64,000 nucleotides of DNA from Dokdonella_A sp963758365 (GCA_963758365.1 CAVWVB010000001.1:124001-188000), one strand, 5' to 3'. Positions 18,685 to 27,620 are shown, counted from the first letter of the stretch. Notes: generated by a model not told the origin, from the letters alone. A program made the numbers and translations.

Positions 18685-19347
18685 CGCGCGTTTCCGGGTC
18701 GCAGCGGCGCGGCTCCGACGCGCGCGTTTCGCACGTCGCGCGCGCGGCGCATCACCGCCGAACAACGCAATCGCGGTACGCGCGACCTGCCCGGTATCGT
18801 AGTGCGCATACGCGCCGACGCCGATCGCGCCGAGCACCGGCAGCCAGCGCGTGATGCCGCGACCTGCGATGCGCCGCGACACGCCGAGGCCGATCTTGGT
18901 CGACACGCGCTCGATTACGCGCAACGGCAGATCCTGGATCAGCAGGCGTGCGCCGACCTGCACGCCGACATCGCGCAGCGCCTGCGCAGCAGCGTGACGG
19001 AACAGGCAGTACAGCATGTGCGAGGGTGTGAGTTCGGCGCTGACGCCATAGGCGCCCGCGATGTCGGCGACCATCTGGCGCTGAATCCGCCAGATTGCGA
19101 CGAGTTCGGGCACGATCGTCAGCCAGCCGATCGAACCCGGCGGCAGCGCGAGCGTACCGGCCGCAATCGCGGCACGGTTCGATGCGGCGGCCGCGATCTT
19201 GCGGGCGCGCTGCTGCGGTCCGTGGCTGCGCCGCTCGTCGGTATCGGGGATGTAGCCGACCAGATCGAGCAGCGCGCGGGTCAGATGACCGCCCGCCGGC
19301 TCGTCTGCGTTGCGCTCGACGCGAAGCGCCGGAATGTGGAGGGTCAT
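18655..19347 (-). CDS. EcsC family protein
   Basis: A 230-residue protein. The centre contains the EcsC-like pattern PPGSIGWLTIVPELVAIWRIQRQMVADIAGAYG followed by a Gly-rich segment (ITRWLPVLGAIGVGAYAHYDT), here described in parts only by position 75-210. The C-terminus is very basic (many Arg/Lys/Ala), which may bind nucleic acid or membrane phospholipids. EcsC-domain proteins are of unclear function. The start at 19347 (MTLHIPALR) is preferred; an upstream frame extension is low complexity. The gene's 3' end contains one of the REP-like palindromes. Confidence 0.65.
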   Translation of the reverse strand: MTLHIPALRVERNADEPAGGHLTRALLDLVGYIPDTDERRSHGPQQRARKIAAAASNRAAIAAGTLALPPGSIGWLTIVPELVAIWRIQRQMVADIAGAYGVSAELTPSHMLYCLFRHAAAQALRDVGVQVGARLLIQDLPLRVIERVSTKIGLGVSRRIAGRGITRWLPVLGAIGVGAYAHYDTGQVARTAIALFGGDAPRARRAKRARRSRAAATRKRAKGAGQAAPA

Positions 19348-19477
19348 GGCTTTGCGTTCCACTGCAGGGACGCGGTGATCGTGGCCGCCCGGCGCAGCGC
19401 TGGCAAGGTTTCCGGCGCCCGCGGTTTCCCCGCGATTCAGTCGCAGGCACGCGGGGTCATGCGATGCGCGCGACGTC

Positions 19478-20956
19478 TCAGTCGAAACCGTTCGCGAACA
19501 GCCGGTCGCCGCCGCGGAAGGAGCCGACGATGAGCGCACGCGCGGGTTCGGCCGGTGGCGGAACGTCCAGCGGCACGATCAGCGCGACGACCCCGCCGCT
19601 CAGTGTATCGACGCCGTCCCAGGCACCGCTCTGCTCGACGATCGCGCCGGGCAGCGCGCCCGCGAAGAACGTGTCCGCATCGATCGGATTGGCAGCCGGA
19701 TCCTCGAATGCGGTCGCGTCGGTCGTGTCGAGCGTGAGGCCGAGCACGGACAACAACGGCCGCGCGACGCTCTCGACCGGTCCGGCCGCGCGCGATCCGC
19801 CCGGGTCCGGTGCGCCGCGCAGGCGCGCGCGTGTCGCCCAGCGGTTGCCGAGCCGATCGAGATAGCCGCGCAGTTCGATCTGTTCCGGCTGGGTGATGCC
19901 GTTCGCGTAGATGCCATCCTCGTCGCGCACTTGCGCCGAACGCCGCACGTCGTTGCCGAGAACACGCACGGTACCGTTGGCACCGGCCACGACATCGGCG
20001 GGGTCGACCGGCCCTTCGAGGCGGATGCTCGGCGCATCGAACTGGATGCCCTGCGCACTGAACGCGAGGTTGTCGCCGAACACACCGTCGATTTCGGCCG
20101 CTGCGCCGGGCGCCAGGTCGCCGGCGCTGCCGAAACGGAATTCGGTATCCGCGTCGTGCGTGACCGTGTACGGCCCGAACTGGAACGTGGTGTCGGACAG
20201 GATCTCGCCGACGATCCCGTTCAGGGCTCCGAGTGCGCCCGGAGTGCCGAGCGGTACCGGCTCGACGCAGGTCAGGCGCGTGATCGTGTCGAGCACCGAT
20301 CCGGCCGTGAAGCCGTCGATCGCATCGGCACGGATCTCGACGAACTGGCCGACCGCGAGCGCGGCGCCGCAATCGATCGGCGCGACGCCGACCAGGCTGA
20401 TCCGCTGCGGTCCGAGCATCGCCTCGTCGGCGTCGACCGCGGTCACGTAGCCTGACAGCAGCCAGCGCGGCGTCGGCGTCGGCAGGTATTCGATGAACGA
20501 GGCGAGAAGACTCGAATTGGTGTCGATGTAGCCGCTGACGTCGAGATGATCGCCGAGCGCGATGTTGCCGATGTCGCCACCGGGCACGCCGGTCATGCCG
20601 GTATCGGCGGTCACCGTGACTTCCTGGCCGAGCACGCGCAGCGGGTCGATCGAAGTGACCGCGCCGCGCACCGCGTACGAGAAAATCACCGTGGCGGCCG
20701 GTGCTGCGCCGAGCGGCGCATCGGCGGGCCGCATCGCGTAGTCCGCCGCGTTGGCTGCCGGCGCATAGCGGACCACGACGCGGATTCCGCGCCGGGTCGG
20801 CAATGGGGCGCCGGCGGGCTGCAGTTCGTCGTCGATGAAGACCTCGGTCTGCGCGTCGACGAGCACCGCATGGCCCTGTACGTCGATGACTTCGTCGGCG
20901 AGGGCGGGTGCGGCGCCGAGTGCGATGGAGGCGAGCGTGGTCCGCAGGAACTGCAT
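19478..20956 (-). CDS. secreted DUF5666 repeat protein with GFD tail
   Basis: A 492-residue exported protein. It starts with a signal peptide (MQFLRTTLASIALGAAPALA) and contains several DUF5666-like beta-barrel repeats (visible as VTVTADTGMTGVPG, GDHLDVSGYIDTNSSLL, VGQFVEIRADAIDGFT and QIELRGYLDRLGNRW), each an OB-like strand pattern around G-x-[VI]-x-x-[VI]. The function of the family is unknown. The protein ends in RLFANGFD, the same tail type as three other exported proteins in the window. A long upstream extension in frame is antisense to the VIT1 gene and is rejected. Confidence 0.78.
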   Translation of the reverse strand: MQFLRTTLASIALGAAPALADEVIDVQGHAVLVDAQTEVFIDDELQPAGAPLPTRRGIRVVVRYAPAANAADYAMRPADAPLGAAPAATVIFSYAVRGAVTSIDPLRVLGQEVTVTADTGMTGVPGGDIGNIALGDHLDVSGYIDTNSSLLASFIEYLPTPTPRWLLSGYVTAVDADEAMLGPQRISLVGVAPIDCGAALAVGQFVEIRADAIDGFTAGSVLDTITRLTCVEPVPLGTPGALGALNGIVGEILSDTTFQFGPYTVTHDADTEFRFGSAGDLAPGAAAEIDGVFGDNLAFSAQGIQFDAPSIRLEGPVDPADVVAGANGTVRVLGNDVRRSAQVRDEDGIYANGITQPEQIELRGYLDRLGNRWATRARLRGAPDPGGSRAAGPVESVARPLLSVLGLTLDTTDATAFEDPAANPIDADTFFAGALPGAIVEQSGAWDGVDTLSGGVVALIVPLDVPPPAEPARALIVGSFRGGDRLFANGFD

Positions 20957-21140
20957 CGTGTGCTCCGTATTCGGGGTGATGACCCCGGAGGATACAGCCA
21001 ACCCGGGTTCGAATGGACCGCGCCGCCGCGCGGGGGCACGCAGGATCGCGCGGGCTCGCGGTCGTCGTTCAGGTCGCGGGTGCGCGCTTGAAGCGGTGCG
21101 TACGCTATGCTTCCGGCGCTCGCGAGAAACGGAGACCGGC

Positions 21141-21827
21141 GTGCCCCGACACCATGAAGGCCATCTGTCGCATCGGATCGGCTGGCTGCGCGCGGCCGTT
21201 CTCGGCGCCAACGACGGCATCGTCTCCACCGCCAGCCTGATCGTCGGATTCGCCGCGGCGGGGGCCGATGCGCGCAGCGTCGTGCTCGCGGGCCTGGCCG
21301 CGCTGGTCGCGGGCGCGCTGTCGATGGCGGCCGGCGAGTATGTGTCGGTGAGTTCGCAGGCCGACACCGAGCGTGCCGATCTCGCGCGCGAGCGCCACGA
21401 GCTCGCGCACTATCCCGAAGGCGAGCTGCGCGAACTCGCGGGCATCTACGTCAAGCGCGGGCTCGAACCCGCACTCGCGGCGCAGGTCGCCGAGCAACTC
21501 ACCGCGCACGATGCACTCGCCGCGCACGCTCGCGACGAGCTCGGGATCACCCACGAACTGCGTGCGCGCCCGCTGCAGGCCGCGCTCGCGTCGGCCGCGG
21601 CCTTCGCGAGCGGTGCGGCGTTGCCGCTCGCGATGGCGCTGTTCACGCCGGTCCGGCTGCTCGAGGCGGTGGTGATTCCGGTTTCGCTGGTCTGTCTCGC
21701 TGCGCTCGGCGCGGTCGCCGCGCGCACCGGCGGCGCAGCGGTCTGGCGCGGCGCCTGGCGCGTGGTGTCGTGGAGCGCGCTCGCGATGGTGGCGACGACG
21801 CTGGTCGGCCGGCTGTTCGAAGGCTAG
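21141..21827 (+). CDS. VIT1/CCC1 family metal transporter
   Basis: A 228-residue membrane protein. The N-terminus HRIGWLRAAVLGANDGIVS is the VIT/CCC1 signature, followed by LVAGALSMAAGEYVSVSSQ, a cytoplasmic metal-binding helical hairpin rich in Glu and His, and three C-terminal membrane helices. The family moves Fe2+ or Mn2+ out of the cytoplasm. The GTG at 21141, preceded by GGAGACCGGC, is taken as start because it is the first possible start after the RBS-like sequence and places the signature near the N-terminus. Convergent with the DUF924 gene (4-base overlap of ends). Confidence 0.88.
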   Translation: MPRHHEGHLSHRIGWLRAAVLGANDGIVSTASLIVGFAAAGADARSVVLAGLAALVAGALSMAAGEYVSVSSQADTERADLARERHELAHYPEGELRELAGIYVKRGLEPALAAQVAEQLTAHDALAAHARDELGITHELRARPLQAALASAAAFASGAALPLAMALFTPVRLLEAVVIPVSLVCLAALGAVAARTGGAAVWRGAWRVVSWSALAMVATTLVGRLFEG

Positions 21828-22378
21828 AACGACGAGCCCGGCGTCGCCAGGAACGCCTGTTCCGCGTCGGTCGACTTGCGTCCGAGGACCGCGTTGCGAT
21901 GCGGATAGCGGCCGAAACGTTCGATGATGCGCTTGTGGCGCAACTCGAAATCGAGGTTGTCGGCGAGGCCATTGCGTTCGTACAGACCAACCGCGATCTC
22001 ATGCATGGGCAGCGACTCGCTGTGCATGTACGGCAGGTAGAGGAAGCTGCGCTGCACCGGCATCAACTCGTTGTCCGCCCCGGCCGCCACGGCCTCCTGC
22101 GCGAGAGCGAGTGCGAGCGGATCGTTCGCGAACGCGAGCGGCGAATCGCGATGCAGGTTGCGCGAAAACTGGTCGAGGACGAGGATTTCCGCGAGGCGGC
22201 CCGCGGCGGTTACGCGCCACGCGAACAGTTCGCAGCGTGCAGCCGCCGCGTGGATGCTGCCGAAGCGGGTCGCGATCTCGCGATCGAAGGCGGGGTCGTG
22301 CGTCCACCATCGCGACGGCGCGGTCTCGGCGAACCAGAACGCGAGGATGGCGTCGGGCGTCGTGGCGCGCGCAGTCAC
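21824..22378 (-). CDS. DUF924 family protein
   Basis: A 184-residue cytoplasmic protein. The conserved blocks ILAFWF, the RWWTHDPAFDREIATRF stretch, LDQFSRNLHR and YLPYMHSESLPMHE match DUF924, a helical family of unknown role. A GTG at 22378 gives the expected N-terminus; longer in-frame versions extend through unrelated low-complexity sequence. Ends overlap those of the VIT1 gene on the opposite strand. Confidence 0.82.
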   Translation of the reverse strand: MTARATTPDAILAFWFAETAPSRWWTHDPAFDREIATRFGSIHAAAARCELFAWRVTAAGRLAEILVLDQFSRNLHRDSPLAFANDPLALALAQEAVAAGADNELMPVQRSFLYLPYMHSESLPMHEIAVGLYERNGLADNLDFELRHKRIIERFGRYPHRNAVLGRKSTDAEQAFLATPGSSF

Positions 22379-22490
22379 GGATGGGTGTCCCCGAGCGCAG
22401 CGGCGGGCACGGCCCTCACGACCGGAAATCGCGCCGCGCACCGCCGGCATCGTCTCGCACCCGCATGCGGCATCCGCATGAGAATGTCGC

Positions 22491-22892
22491 TCACGGCCGA
22501 CCGTCCCGAACCGGCGCGTCGTCGCGCAGGCGCTGCAGCTGCGCGGTGAACCAGGCCCTGCTGTCGACCGCTGCCTTGCCATCGCAGCGGACCCGATAGG
22601 GCTTGCCCGAGAGGCTGCTTTGCGAGGCCGCACGGTCGATGAACGATTCGGTGGTGGTGACGAGGTTCCTCTCGCGCAGGTAATCGTACTTGCGGCGCAG
22701 GTGCGCGACCGCGCGGGTCGCGTCGTACCAGGTTCCGTTGCGATAGAAGCGGCACTGCGAATGCGCGAGCAGCTCGAACAGCTGCGCGATCTCGTGCGTG
22801 GCCGCAGGCGGCGGCGCGCTCGCGGCACCGGCCGTCGCGCCGGCCAGCGGCCACGCGAGCGCGAGCATCAGGGCGATTGCATGTGCTCTCAT
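22491..22892 (-). CDS. DUF5329 family exported protein
   Basis: A 133-residue protein with an N-terminal signal peptide (MRAHAIALMLALAWPLAGATAGA). The mature part carries the DUF5329 pattern: IAQLFELLAHSQCRFYRNG, HLRRKYDYL, TTESFIDRAAS and SLSGKPYRVRC, with two Cys that could form a disulfide. It is probably periplasmic; no function is known. The start at 22892 is chosen because it opens the signal peptide. Confidence 0.75.
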   Translation of the reverse strand: MRAHAIALMLALAWPLAGATAGAASAPPPAATHEIAQLFELLAHSQCRFYRNGTWYDATRAVAHLRRKYDYLRERNLVTTTESFIDRAASQSSLSGKPYRVRCDGKAAVDSRAWFTAQLQRLRDDAPVRDGRP

Positions 22893-23073
22893 TGCGACCG
22901 TGCCTTCATGCGAATGGTGTGCTGCGATCCGATTGCGGCGTCGTGGCGTCACGCGATCCGCGACCATACACCGGTGGTGCGGCGAGGGCCAATGCGCTAC
23001 GCGGAACGCGCAACGTGCGTGTATTGCCAACCTCGGTCGCGCGGCACGCATGCACGCGAGAGCGCACCGGCGA

Positions 23074-23400
23074 TCACTGCGATCCCGGCAGTGCGCTGCG
23101 CGCGACGCCGTTGACCTTGACGATTCCGGGTGCGGTGAGATCGACCACGTCGCCGTGTTCGAGCGGCCCGTAGCGGCGGCCATTGACGCGCAGGCCCCTG
23201 CCATCCGTGCTCGCGGCGATTGTTTCGCTGCGGTAGTCGATGCCGGCGGGTCCTTTCTCGACCTGCGAACTCTCGAGCGGTACCGCGAATGTCACGCCGG
23301 CGCCGGTGAAGCGCGGCCGGCCGGGATCGACCGTGTCTCCGCAGCCACCAATCGGGAGCGCGCACGCGATGCACAGGATGTGGAGGACGAACCGGTTCAC
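23074..23400 (-). CDS. putative lipoprotein, hypothetical
   Basis: A 108-residue protein with a GTG start at 23400 (VNRFVLHILCIACALPIGGC). ALPIGGC is a plausible lipobox, so the mature protein would be membrane-anchored through that Cys. The rest is a small beta-rich domain with LRVNGRRYGPLEHGDVV and VKVNGVARSALP. No family was recognised. A longer start at 23448 is possible but would bury the signal. It follows the DUF4440 gene closely on the same strand. Confidence 0.55.
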   Translation of the reverse strand: MNRFVLHILCIACALPIGGCGDTVDPGRPRFTGAGVTFAVPLESSQVEKGPAGIDYRSETIAASTDGRGLRVNGRRYGPLEHGDVVDLTAPGIVKVNGVARSALPGSQ

Positions 23401-23444
23401 GTGTGGCCTTCGGACAGCGATTGCCGATGAATGCACTGCGTCGC

Positions 23445-23828
23445 TCACGGCGCCTCCACGAGCGTGCCCTGGTGATAGAGGATCTTCCAGTCATCTTCGC
23501 AGCGGCGCCAGATCGTCGCGCGACGCGTCACGCGGGTCGCGTCCTGCAGCAGCGTGTAGGTCAGCAGATACGTGTCCGGTGCCAGTTCCAGGCATTCGAA
23601 ATCACGGGTTTCCAGAACCTCCCCGCGCGGCGCGGCCTGGCGCTCGACCAGGGTATCGATCACGAAGTCGCGGCTGTAGCGTCGCCCGGATGCACCGACT
23701 TCGCGGAAATTCCGGTCGGTCATGTTCTCGAAATCCTGCCGCGTCGTGCCGAACTCCGGTCGATGGAAGATCGGCTCTCGCCGCGCGAGATCCTCGAGAA
23801 CGTGCGTGGGTGTCGAATCGATGGGCAT
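23445..23828 (-). CDS. DUF4440 / SnoaL-like (NTF2-fold) protein
   Basis: A 127-residue cytoplasmic protein of the NTF2 fold. It has VLEDLARREPIFHR at the start and the family's strand pattern ECLELAPDTYLLTYTL and TIWRRCEDDWKILYHQGT at the end, as in DUF4440 proteins. These may be enzymes or binding proteins; nothing in the sequence identifies a ligand. It is the start of a minus-strand group with the lipoprotein. Confidence 0.75.
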   Translation of the reverse strand: MPIDSTPTHVLEDLARREPIFHRPEFGTTRQDFENMTDRNFREVGASGRRYSRDFVIDTLVERQAAPRGEVLETRDFECLELAPDTYLLTYTLLQDATRVTRRATIWRRCEDDWKILYHQGTLVEAP

Positions 23829-23955
23829 GCGGGAATCGCTCAGGTTGTCGGGATGGCCTGTCCGCGGTTACGCAGTTGCGTACGTGAACATCGCTTCGCG
23901 CGCGGCCGGCCGATGCGTGCGTCGTCACACTGCGCGTTCACAGGCACGAACGGGT

Positions 23956-24363
23956 TCACTGCAGTTCGCTGCGCTTTCGCGGCAGGTCGTCGGCCAGGTG
24001 AACCCAGGGCACGCGGGTTTCATCGAAGACATGCGCCTGCGGCTCCCGATCGATCGGCGCATGGAACAGCGCACGCGCAATATGGAGTTCCCCGGCCCAG
24101 CGCTCCGACTTGAAAAACATCGGACTGCCGCAGTTTCCGCAAAATCCGCGACTGCCGCCCTGCTCGGACACATGCCAGCGCAACGACTCCGCGCCTGCAA
24201 CCGCAACTTGCGATGCCGCGAAACCTGCCCAGGTCACGAACGGTGCGCCATGCGCGCGTTGACACCGCGTGCAGTGGCAGTGCGCGACCCATTTGGACGG
24301 CAGCGTGGCCGTGAACGAGACTGCGCCGCACAGGCAACTGCCGCTGGACATGACCGGTTCCAT
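23956..24363 (-). CDS. GFA (CENP-V/GFA) family zinc protein
   Basis: A 135-residue protein with the glutathione-dependent formaldehyde-activating (GFA) zinc motifs: GSCLCGAV, HCHCTRCQRAHG and FCGNCGSPMFF, which form two zinc sites. Some members bind glutathione adducts, but most have no known substrate. It lies 30 bases downstream of a second GFA-type gene on the same strand, so the two may be one transcript. A second ATG lies 4 codons downstream (MSSGSC). Confidence 0.85.
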   Translation of the reverse strand: MEPVMSSGSCLCGAVSFTATLPSKWVAHCHCTRCQRAHGAPFVTWAGFAASQVAVAGAESLRWHVSEQGGSRGFCGNCGSPMFFKSERWAGELHIARALFHAPIDREPQAHVFDETRVPWVHLADDLPRKRSELQ

Positions 24364-24393
24364 GCCTGGATGCCTCTGCGTTGCGACGAACGT

Positions 24394-24858
24394 CTAAGGT
24401 ACGCCGGAAACCCCTGCGGCGCGCGGGTCGGATTCGGCCTCGACCAACTCCACATCGGCGATCCAGTTGCGCTTGCGTCTGGCCAGGCGAGCGTCCTCCC
24501 GTTCGCCGTCGAAAGTGGCCGCTGCGTGCCGGATCACCGAGGCCTCGACGTCCTCGAACGTGTTCACATTGACGACCGCGTAGACACGGCCGTCGATCTC
24601 GCTCGTGACCACCGGCACGACGCCGCAGACGCGGCAGACGTGGAACGTCGCGGTCTTCGTGCCGAACGCATACGCGCTCATGCGGGCGGGGTCCGCGACG
24701 ACGACCTTCAGGGATGCGCCCGGATACGAAGTCCACACGCCGCCATGCTTGACGCAGAACGTGCAGCCGCACGCACGCGCTGGAATTTCGCGGGGATCGG
24801 GATCCCAGCGCAGCAGGAACCTGATGTTTCGACAATGGCAGCTTCCGTTGATCAGCAT
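24394..24858 (-). CDS. GFA family zinc protein
   Basis: A 154-residue GFA-fold protein: NGSCHCRNIRF at the N-terminus, CGCTFCVKHGGVW as the second metal-binding block and CRVCGVVPV as the third. The C-terminal tail is extended (RRKRNWIADVELVE). It is a paralogue, at family level only, of the protein encoded just downstream. The start at 24858 (MLINGSCHC) is standard for the family; an upstream frame extension is rejected. Confidence 0.82.
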   Translation of the reverse strand: MLINGSCHCRNIRFLLRWDPDPREIPARACGCTFCVKHGGVWTSYPGASLKVVVADPARMSAYAFGTKTATFHVCRVCGVVPVVTSEIDGRVYAVVNVNTFEDVEASVIRHAAATFDGEREDARLARRKRNWIADVELVEAESDPRAAGVSGVP

Positions 24859-25013
24859 GGCGACTCCGCACGAACTGTTGCCGATGGCCGCGCAGGCGCG
24901 GAACGAATTCTCGCGATCCGGCCCGGGGTCGGATTCACGACTGCAACCGCCCGCGGCGGGAACGCGATACCCCAGGTCATGTCGTTCGGCACCCGGGTGC
25001 TCCTGCGAAATCG

Positions 25014-25496
25014 TCAGGCGTCCAGATCGAGAGCATAGAAGCGCGTACCCGGCAGGTGCGTGCTGTTGTAGGCAGGAATCTCGACGAAACCGAGCCGGCG
25101 ATAGAGGCCCTGCGCCGCCGCCATGCTCGGCAGCGTATCCAGGCGCAGCTCGCCGTAGCCGGCGCGGCGGGCCGCGTCGACAACGGCCTCGACCAGGCTC
25201 TTGCCCAGACCCCAACTGCGATACGCGGGCCGGACGTACAGACGCTTCATCTCGCCGGTGCGGTCGTCGAGCGGCCGCAGGGCGACGCAACCGGCGATCC
25301 CGGAACGCACCTGCGCTACGAGCAACGCGCCGCGCGGCGGGACGTAGGGTGCGGGCAGCGCCGCGAGCTCCGCTGCGAAACCCTGATACTCGAGATCCGT
25401 GCCGATCGCTTCGGCATATTCGCGGAAAAGCGCGCGCGCTGTCGCAACAAGTTCAGGTCGGTCGACCTGGCCCAGGATCGTCGCCGTCACGGCCAT
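25014..25496 (-). CDS. GNAT family N-acetyltransferase
   Basis: A 160-residue GNAT acetyltransferase. GEMKRLYVRPAYRSWGLGKSL is the acetyl-CoA pyrophosphate loop (R/Q-x-x-G-x-G/A type: RSWGLG) and ELRLDTLPSMAAAQGLYRRLGF the end of the fold. The start at 25496 (MAVTATILG) is chosen; upstream frame sequence is low complexity. The acceptor is unknown. Confidence 0.85.
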   Translation of the reverse strand: MAVTATILGQVDRPELVATARALFREYAEAIGTDLEYQGFAAELAALPAPYVPPRGALLVAQVRSGIAGCVALRPLDDRTGEMKRLYVRPAYRSWGLGKSLVEAVVDAARRAGYGELRLDTLPSMAAAQGLYRRLGFVEIPAYNSTHLPGTRFYALDLDA

Positions 25497-25694
25497 GCCG
25501 ACGCCACGCGAGGTTCGAGCAGGAGCGCCGGATCGGCCCGCACGCGCTCGTTCAAGTTCAAGAGGGTGTTCACGGCCGCGCAGGATACGACGTGACGATC
25601 CGCTCGTCACCAGCCGGCAACGTCGGGCGCGATGGCCGCGTGCGCGGTGCATGGGTCTGCCGACTCCTCGCCAACCCACGCTCGTCGTTGCGAT

Positions 25695-26126
25695 TCATTC
25701 GTCGCTGGAAAGGGCACGATGCGGGCGCTGCGGCACCGCGGTCTCGACGAACACCGTCGGTGCGCCATTCTTCTCGCACGTGATGTTGACCGTGCGCCCG
25801 ATCGCCCGGGTCCGATGCACGGTACCTGCCGGGATGACAACGCTTTGCCATTCGGTCAGTTCGATGCGGCGTCCATCCGCGAGGTCGATTTGCAGCTTTC
25901 CCGCGACCACCAGGAACAGCTCGTCGGAATCAGGATGCTGATGCCAGCGATATTCGCCCTCGAACACCGCCAGTCGCATGCAGTGGGTGTTGACATCGAA
26001 CAGGACCTGATTGCGATAGGACTCGGTTACTGCGGCCTGCTCCGCGCGGATGTCGACGACGGCCAAAGCGGGATAGCGTGCCGTCTGCGCGGAATACTCC
26101 TGTGCGGAAGGAAACTCGGATTTCAT
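25695..26126 (-). CDS. cupin domain protein
   Basis: A 143-residue single-domain cupin. The first motif is RWHQHPDSDELFLVVAGKLQI with the metal-binding His-x-His and Glu; the second motif is PAGTVHRTRA. It is probably a small metal-dependent enzyme or binding protein of unknown substrate. It begins with MKSEFPSAQEY at 26126. Base composition matches the chromosomal neighbours rather than the AT-richer cassettes. Confidence 0.82.
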   Translation of the reverse strand: MKSEFPSAQEYSAQTARYPALAVVDIRAEQAAVTESYRNQVLFDVNTHCMRLAVFEGEYRWHQHPDSDELFLVVAGKLQIDLADGRRIELTEWQSVVIPAGTVHRTRAIGRTVNITCEKNGAPTVFVETAVPQRPHRALSSDE

Positions 26127-26217
26127 GCGGATGCTCCAGTCGTACCGGACATATCCGGTCGCCTGACGCGTGAATCAAGCGGTCGACGCGTTGCAGGCAT
26201 GCCGCGGACTCGGCCTG

Positions 26218-26427
26218 TCAGAGCACGCCCGTGTAGTTGCGATGAAGGTCTCGCTTCCGGGTTGCCAGATAGGTCGAGCCAGGCTGTGAGTCCCGGTAGC
26301 TTTTTGTATCCCAGAACGTCTGGCCGAACATGGTCAGGATGGCCCCCAACAATTGAGAGTCCCTGGGGCCAAGAACATGAACCGAAAAAGGGATCGGCGG
26401 CAGGCAAGAATCCAAAGCTGGGCTCAA
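26218..26427 (-). pseudogene. remnant of an AAC(3)-I-like GNAT acetyltransferase gene
   Basis: A 69-codon frame whose middle (VLGPRDSQLLGAILTMFG, then W-D-x-x-x-Y-x-x-x-QP and YLA) resembles the first 40 residues of AAC(3)-I aminoglycoside acetyltransferases and related GNAT proteins. The acetyl-CoA-binding part is missing, so the gene is truncated. AAC(3)-I genes are classical integron cassettes, and this remnant lies directly beyond a degenerate attC site. The family call rests on a short stretch read by eye; resistance function is not implied. Confidence 0.45.
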
Positions 26428-26487
26428 GAGACAGCGGGCGATCCATGTCGCATGACGTGGGCGGCCCGCTTGAGCGTGCCGTCAGGC
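26410..26487 (-). other. degenerate attC-like site after the cupin cassette
   Basis: Read on the minus strand, GCCTGAC (R''-like) is followed by CGCTCAAGCGGG, and 35 bases on by CCCGCTGTCTCTTGAG, giving the paired arms of an attC. The terminal GTTRRRY core is lost (CCAGCTTTGG is seen instead). The TGA stop of the cupin gene lies inside the R'' box, as in intact cassettes of this array. Confidence 0.45.
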
Positions 26488-26985
26488 GTCGCCGGGCGGC
26501 TCCGTTGTCTCGCGGTCGTAGTAGTCAACCGTTGTCTCCGAGCGGAAAAGCTTCCGTAGCCTGGCGGTGCCAGGCTCGTTTGCGAAGTTGCCGATCTTGT
26601 TGGAGTCGGGGTACTCGCAGATCTCCACCTCTGCGATGTTCGACAGGGCCAGGTAGCGCATCGTCGTGCGGCCGGTATTGATGATCTGGTGGGCAACGTC
26701 AGAACCACCGGTCGGGCACGCGATGACATCAAGCCTGCCGATCTTGTACGTTTGATCTCCAAAGCGAAGCTCACCTTCACCTTCGAGAATGAGGAACATC
26801 TCCTCTTCTGCGCGATGCGAGTGGAAGGGACACTGGGCCTTGCCAGGAAGGAGTTCGGTGAGGTTGTACCCCAGCTTGCGAGCACCGATGCCGGCGCTGA
26901 ACCGAGCGCGCTTCGAGGTGTAGTACCCGTTCTCCTCAATGTCGGTGAACGTGACTTCGTTGAGATTCACAAAGGGCTTGGGCAT
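26482..26985 (-). CDS. cupin protein (integron cassette-like)
   Basis: A 167-residue cupin. The metal-binding motif is PFHSHRAEEEMFLILEGEGEL and the second motif is GGSDVAHQIINTG. It resembles cupins found in gene cassettes and near sugar enzymes; its substrate is unknown. The start at 26985 (MPKPFVNL) follows TGGAGT-type sequence on the minus strand (CCGGAGTCCAC). It is flanked by an attC at 27052-27128 on its 5' side and a degenerate attC at its 3' end, so it appears to be a cassette. Confidence 0.8.
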   Translation of the reverse strand: MPKPFVNLNEVTFTDIEENGYYTSKRARFSAGIGARKLGYNLTELLPGKAQCPFHSHRAEEEMFLILEGEGELRFGDQTYKIGRLDVIACPTGGSDVAHQIINTGRTTMRYLALSNIAEVEICEYPDSNKIGNFANEPGTARLRKLFRSETTVDYYDRETTEPPGDA

Positions 26986-27051
26986 GTGGACTCCGGGCAA
27001 ACTGAGCAATGGTCGACCTTGCAGGCGGAGAACCGCCTCGACGCTTGCGAC

Positions 27052-27128
27052 GCCCAACGCTGACGCCGCGGGCCGGCGTGCCGGAGCGTAGCGGAAGCGT
27101 GACGGTCGGCTTGAGCGGCTTGTTGGGC
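27052..27128 (-). other. attC recombination site
   Basis: A 77-base site with complementary ends GCCCAAC (27052-27058) and GTTGGGC (27122-27128) and complementary inner arms (CAAGCCGCTCAAGCCG against CGGCGTCAGCG-type sequence). It lies 22 bases after the stop of the DUF1761-like gene and before the cupin gene, as expected between two minus-strand cassettes. This is a clear integron attC in form. Confidence 0.78.
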
Positions 27129-27150
27129 GGCAATTTGCCTGCCCGTGAAC

Positions 27151-27555
27151 TCACAGCAGATAACTCGCTGATACGGAACATGCCAGGAGTTTGGCGAGCC
27201 ACCCAAGAGAATGCGAGAAGGCTACCAGCGGATGCAGCTTGATGAATATCGAGTTGGTGACCAGCATCGGAACCGGTATCGCGAGCCAGGTTCCAGCCGC
27301 GAGGGCGAGCGCCCGTGAAAGCCCCGGCAACGCAAACAGGTATGTGACGTACGTGAACGCCATACAGGTAACAAGCGTCAGAAGCATGGACCATGCAACG
27401 GCCTTGAACTCGTTGCCGTGCGCAACCGAACTGCGCCAGACCTCCGGATGCTGTTTGTACTTCTGATGGAACAGGGAGCCCATGAAAAGCCAATCCGTGA
27501 AGGAACAAATGACGAAAGAGATGACGACGGCAAGTGCGTAGTGACCCAGTATCAT
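27151..27555 (-). CDS. DUF1761-like four-helix membrane protein (cassette)
   Basis: A 134-residue membrane protein with four hydrophobic helices (about 4-24, 55-72, 80-98, 115-133). The N-terminal ALAVVISFVICSFTDWLFMGSLF and the spacing of helices resemble DUF1761/DUF1772-type small membrane proteins. Function unknown. The start at 27555 (MILGHYAL) lies 19 bases inside the cassette from the core GTTGGGC at 27574-27580. It is bounded by attC-like sites on both sides and is on the array strand. Confidence 0.7.
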   Translation of the reverse strand: MILGHYALAVVISFVICSFTDWLFMGSLFHQKYKQHPEVWRSSVAHGNEFKAVAWSMLLTLVTCMAFTYVTYLFALPGLSRALALAAGTWLAIPVPMLVTNSIFIKLHPLVAFSHSLGWLAKLLACSVSASYLL

Positions 27556-27573
27556 GGATGTGCCCTCAGCGGC

Positions 27574-27620
27574 GCCCAACGCTTGAGCAAAGCGGCGTTG
27601 TGGACGACATTACAGGGAGC
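27574..27620 (-). other. short or partial attC-like site
   Basis: On the minus strand an attC half reading CGCCGCTTTGCTCAAGCGTTGGGC ends in the core GTTGGGC (27574-27580). The other half, next to the GFA gene stop at 27610, is short and lacks a clear R'' box. It probably represents a shortened attC between the GFA and DUF1761-like cassettes. Confidence 0.5.

Noticed and set aside
23074..26126. Continuation of the cassette array to the left of 26.2 kb
   Set aside because: Genes are small and on the array strand, but no attC-like boxes were found between them and the GC content is chromosomal.
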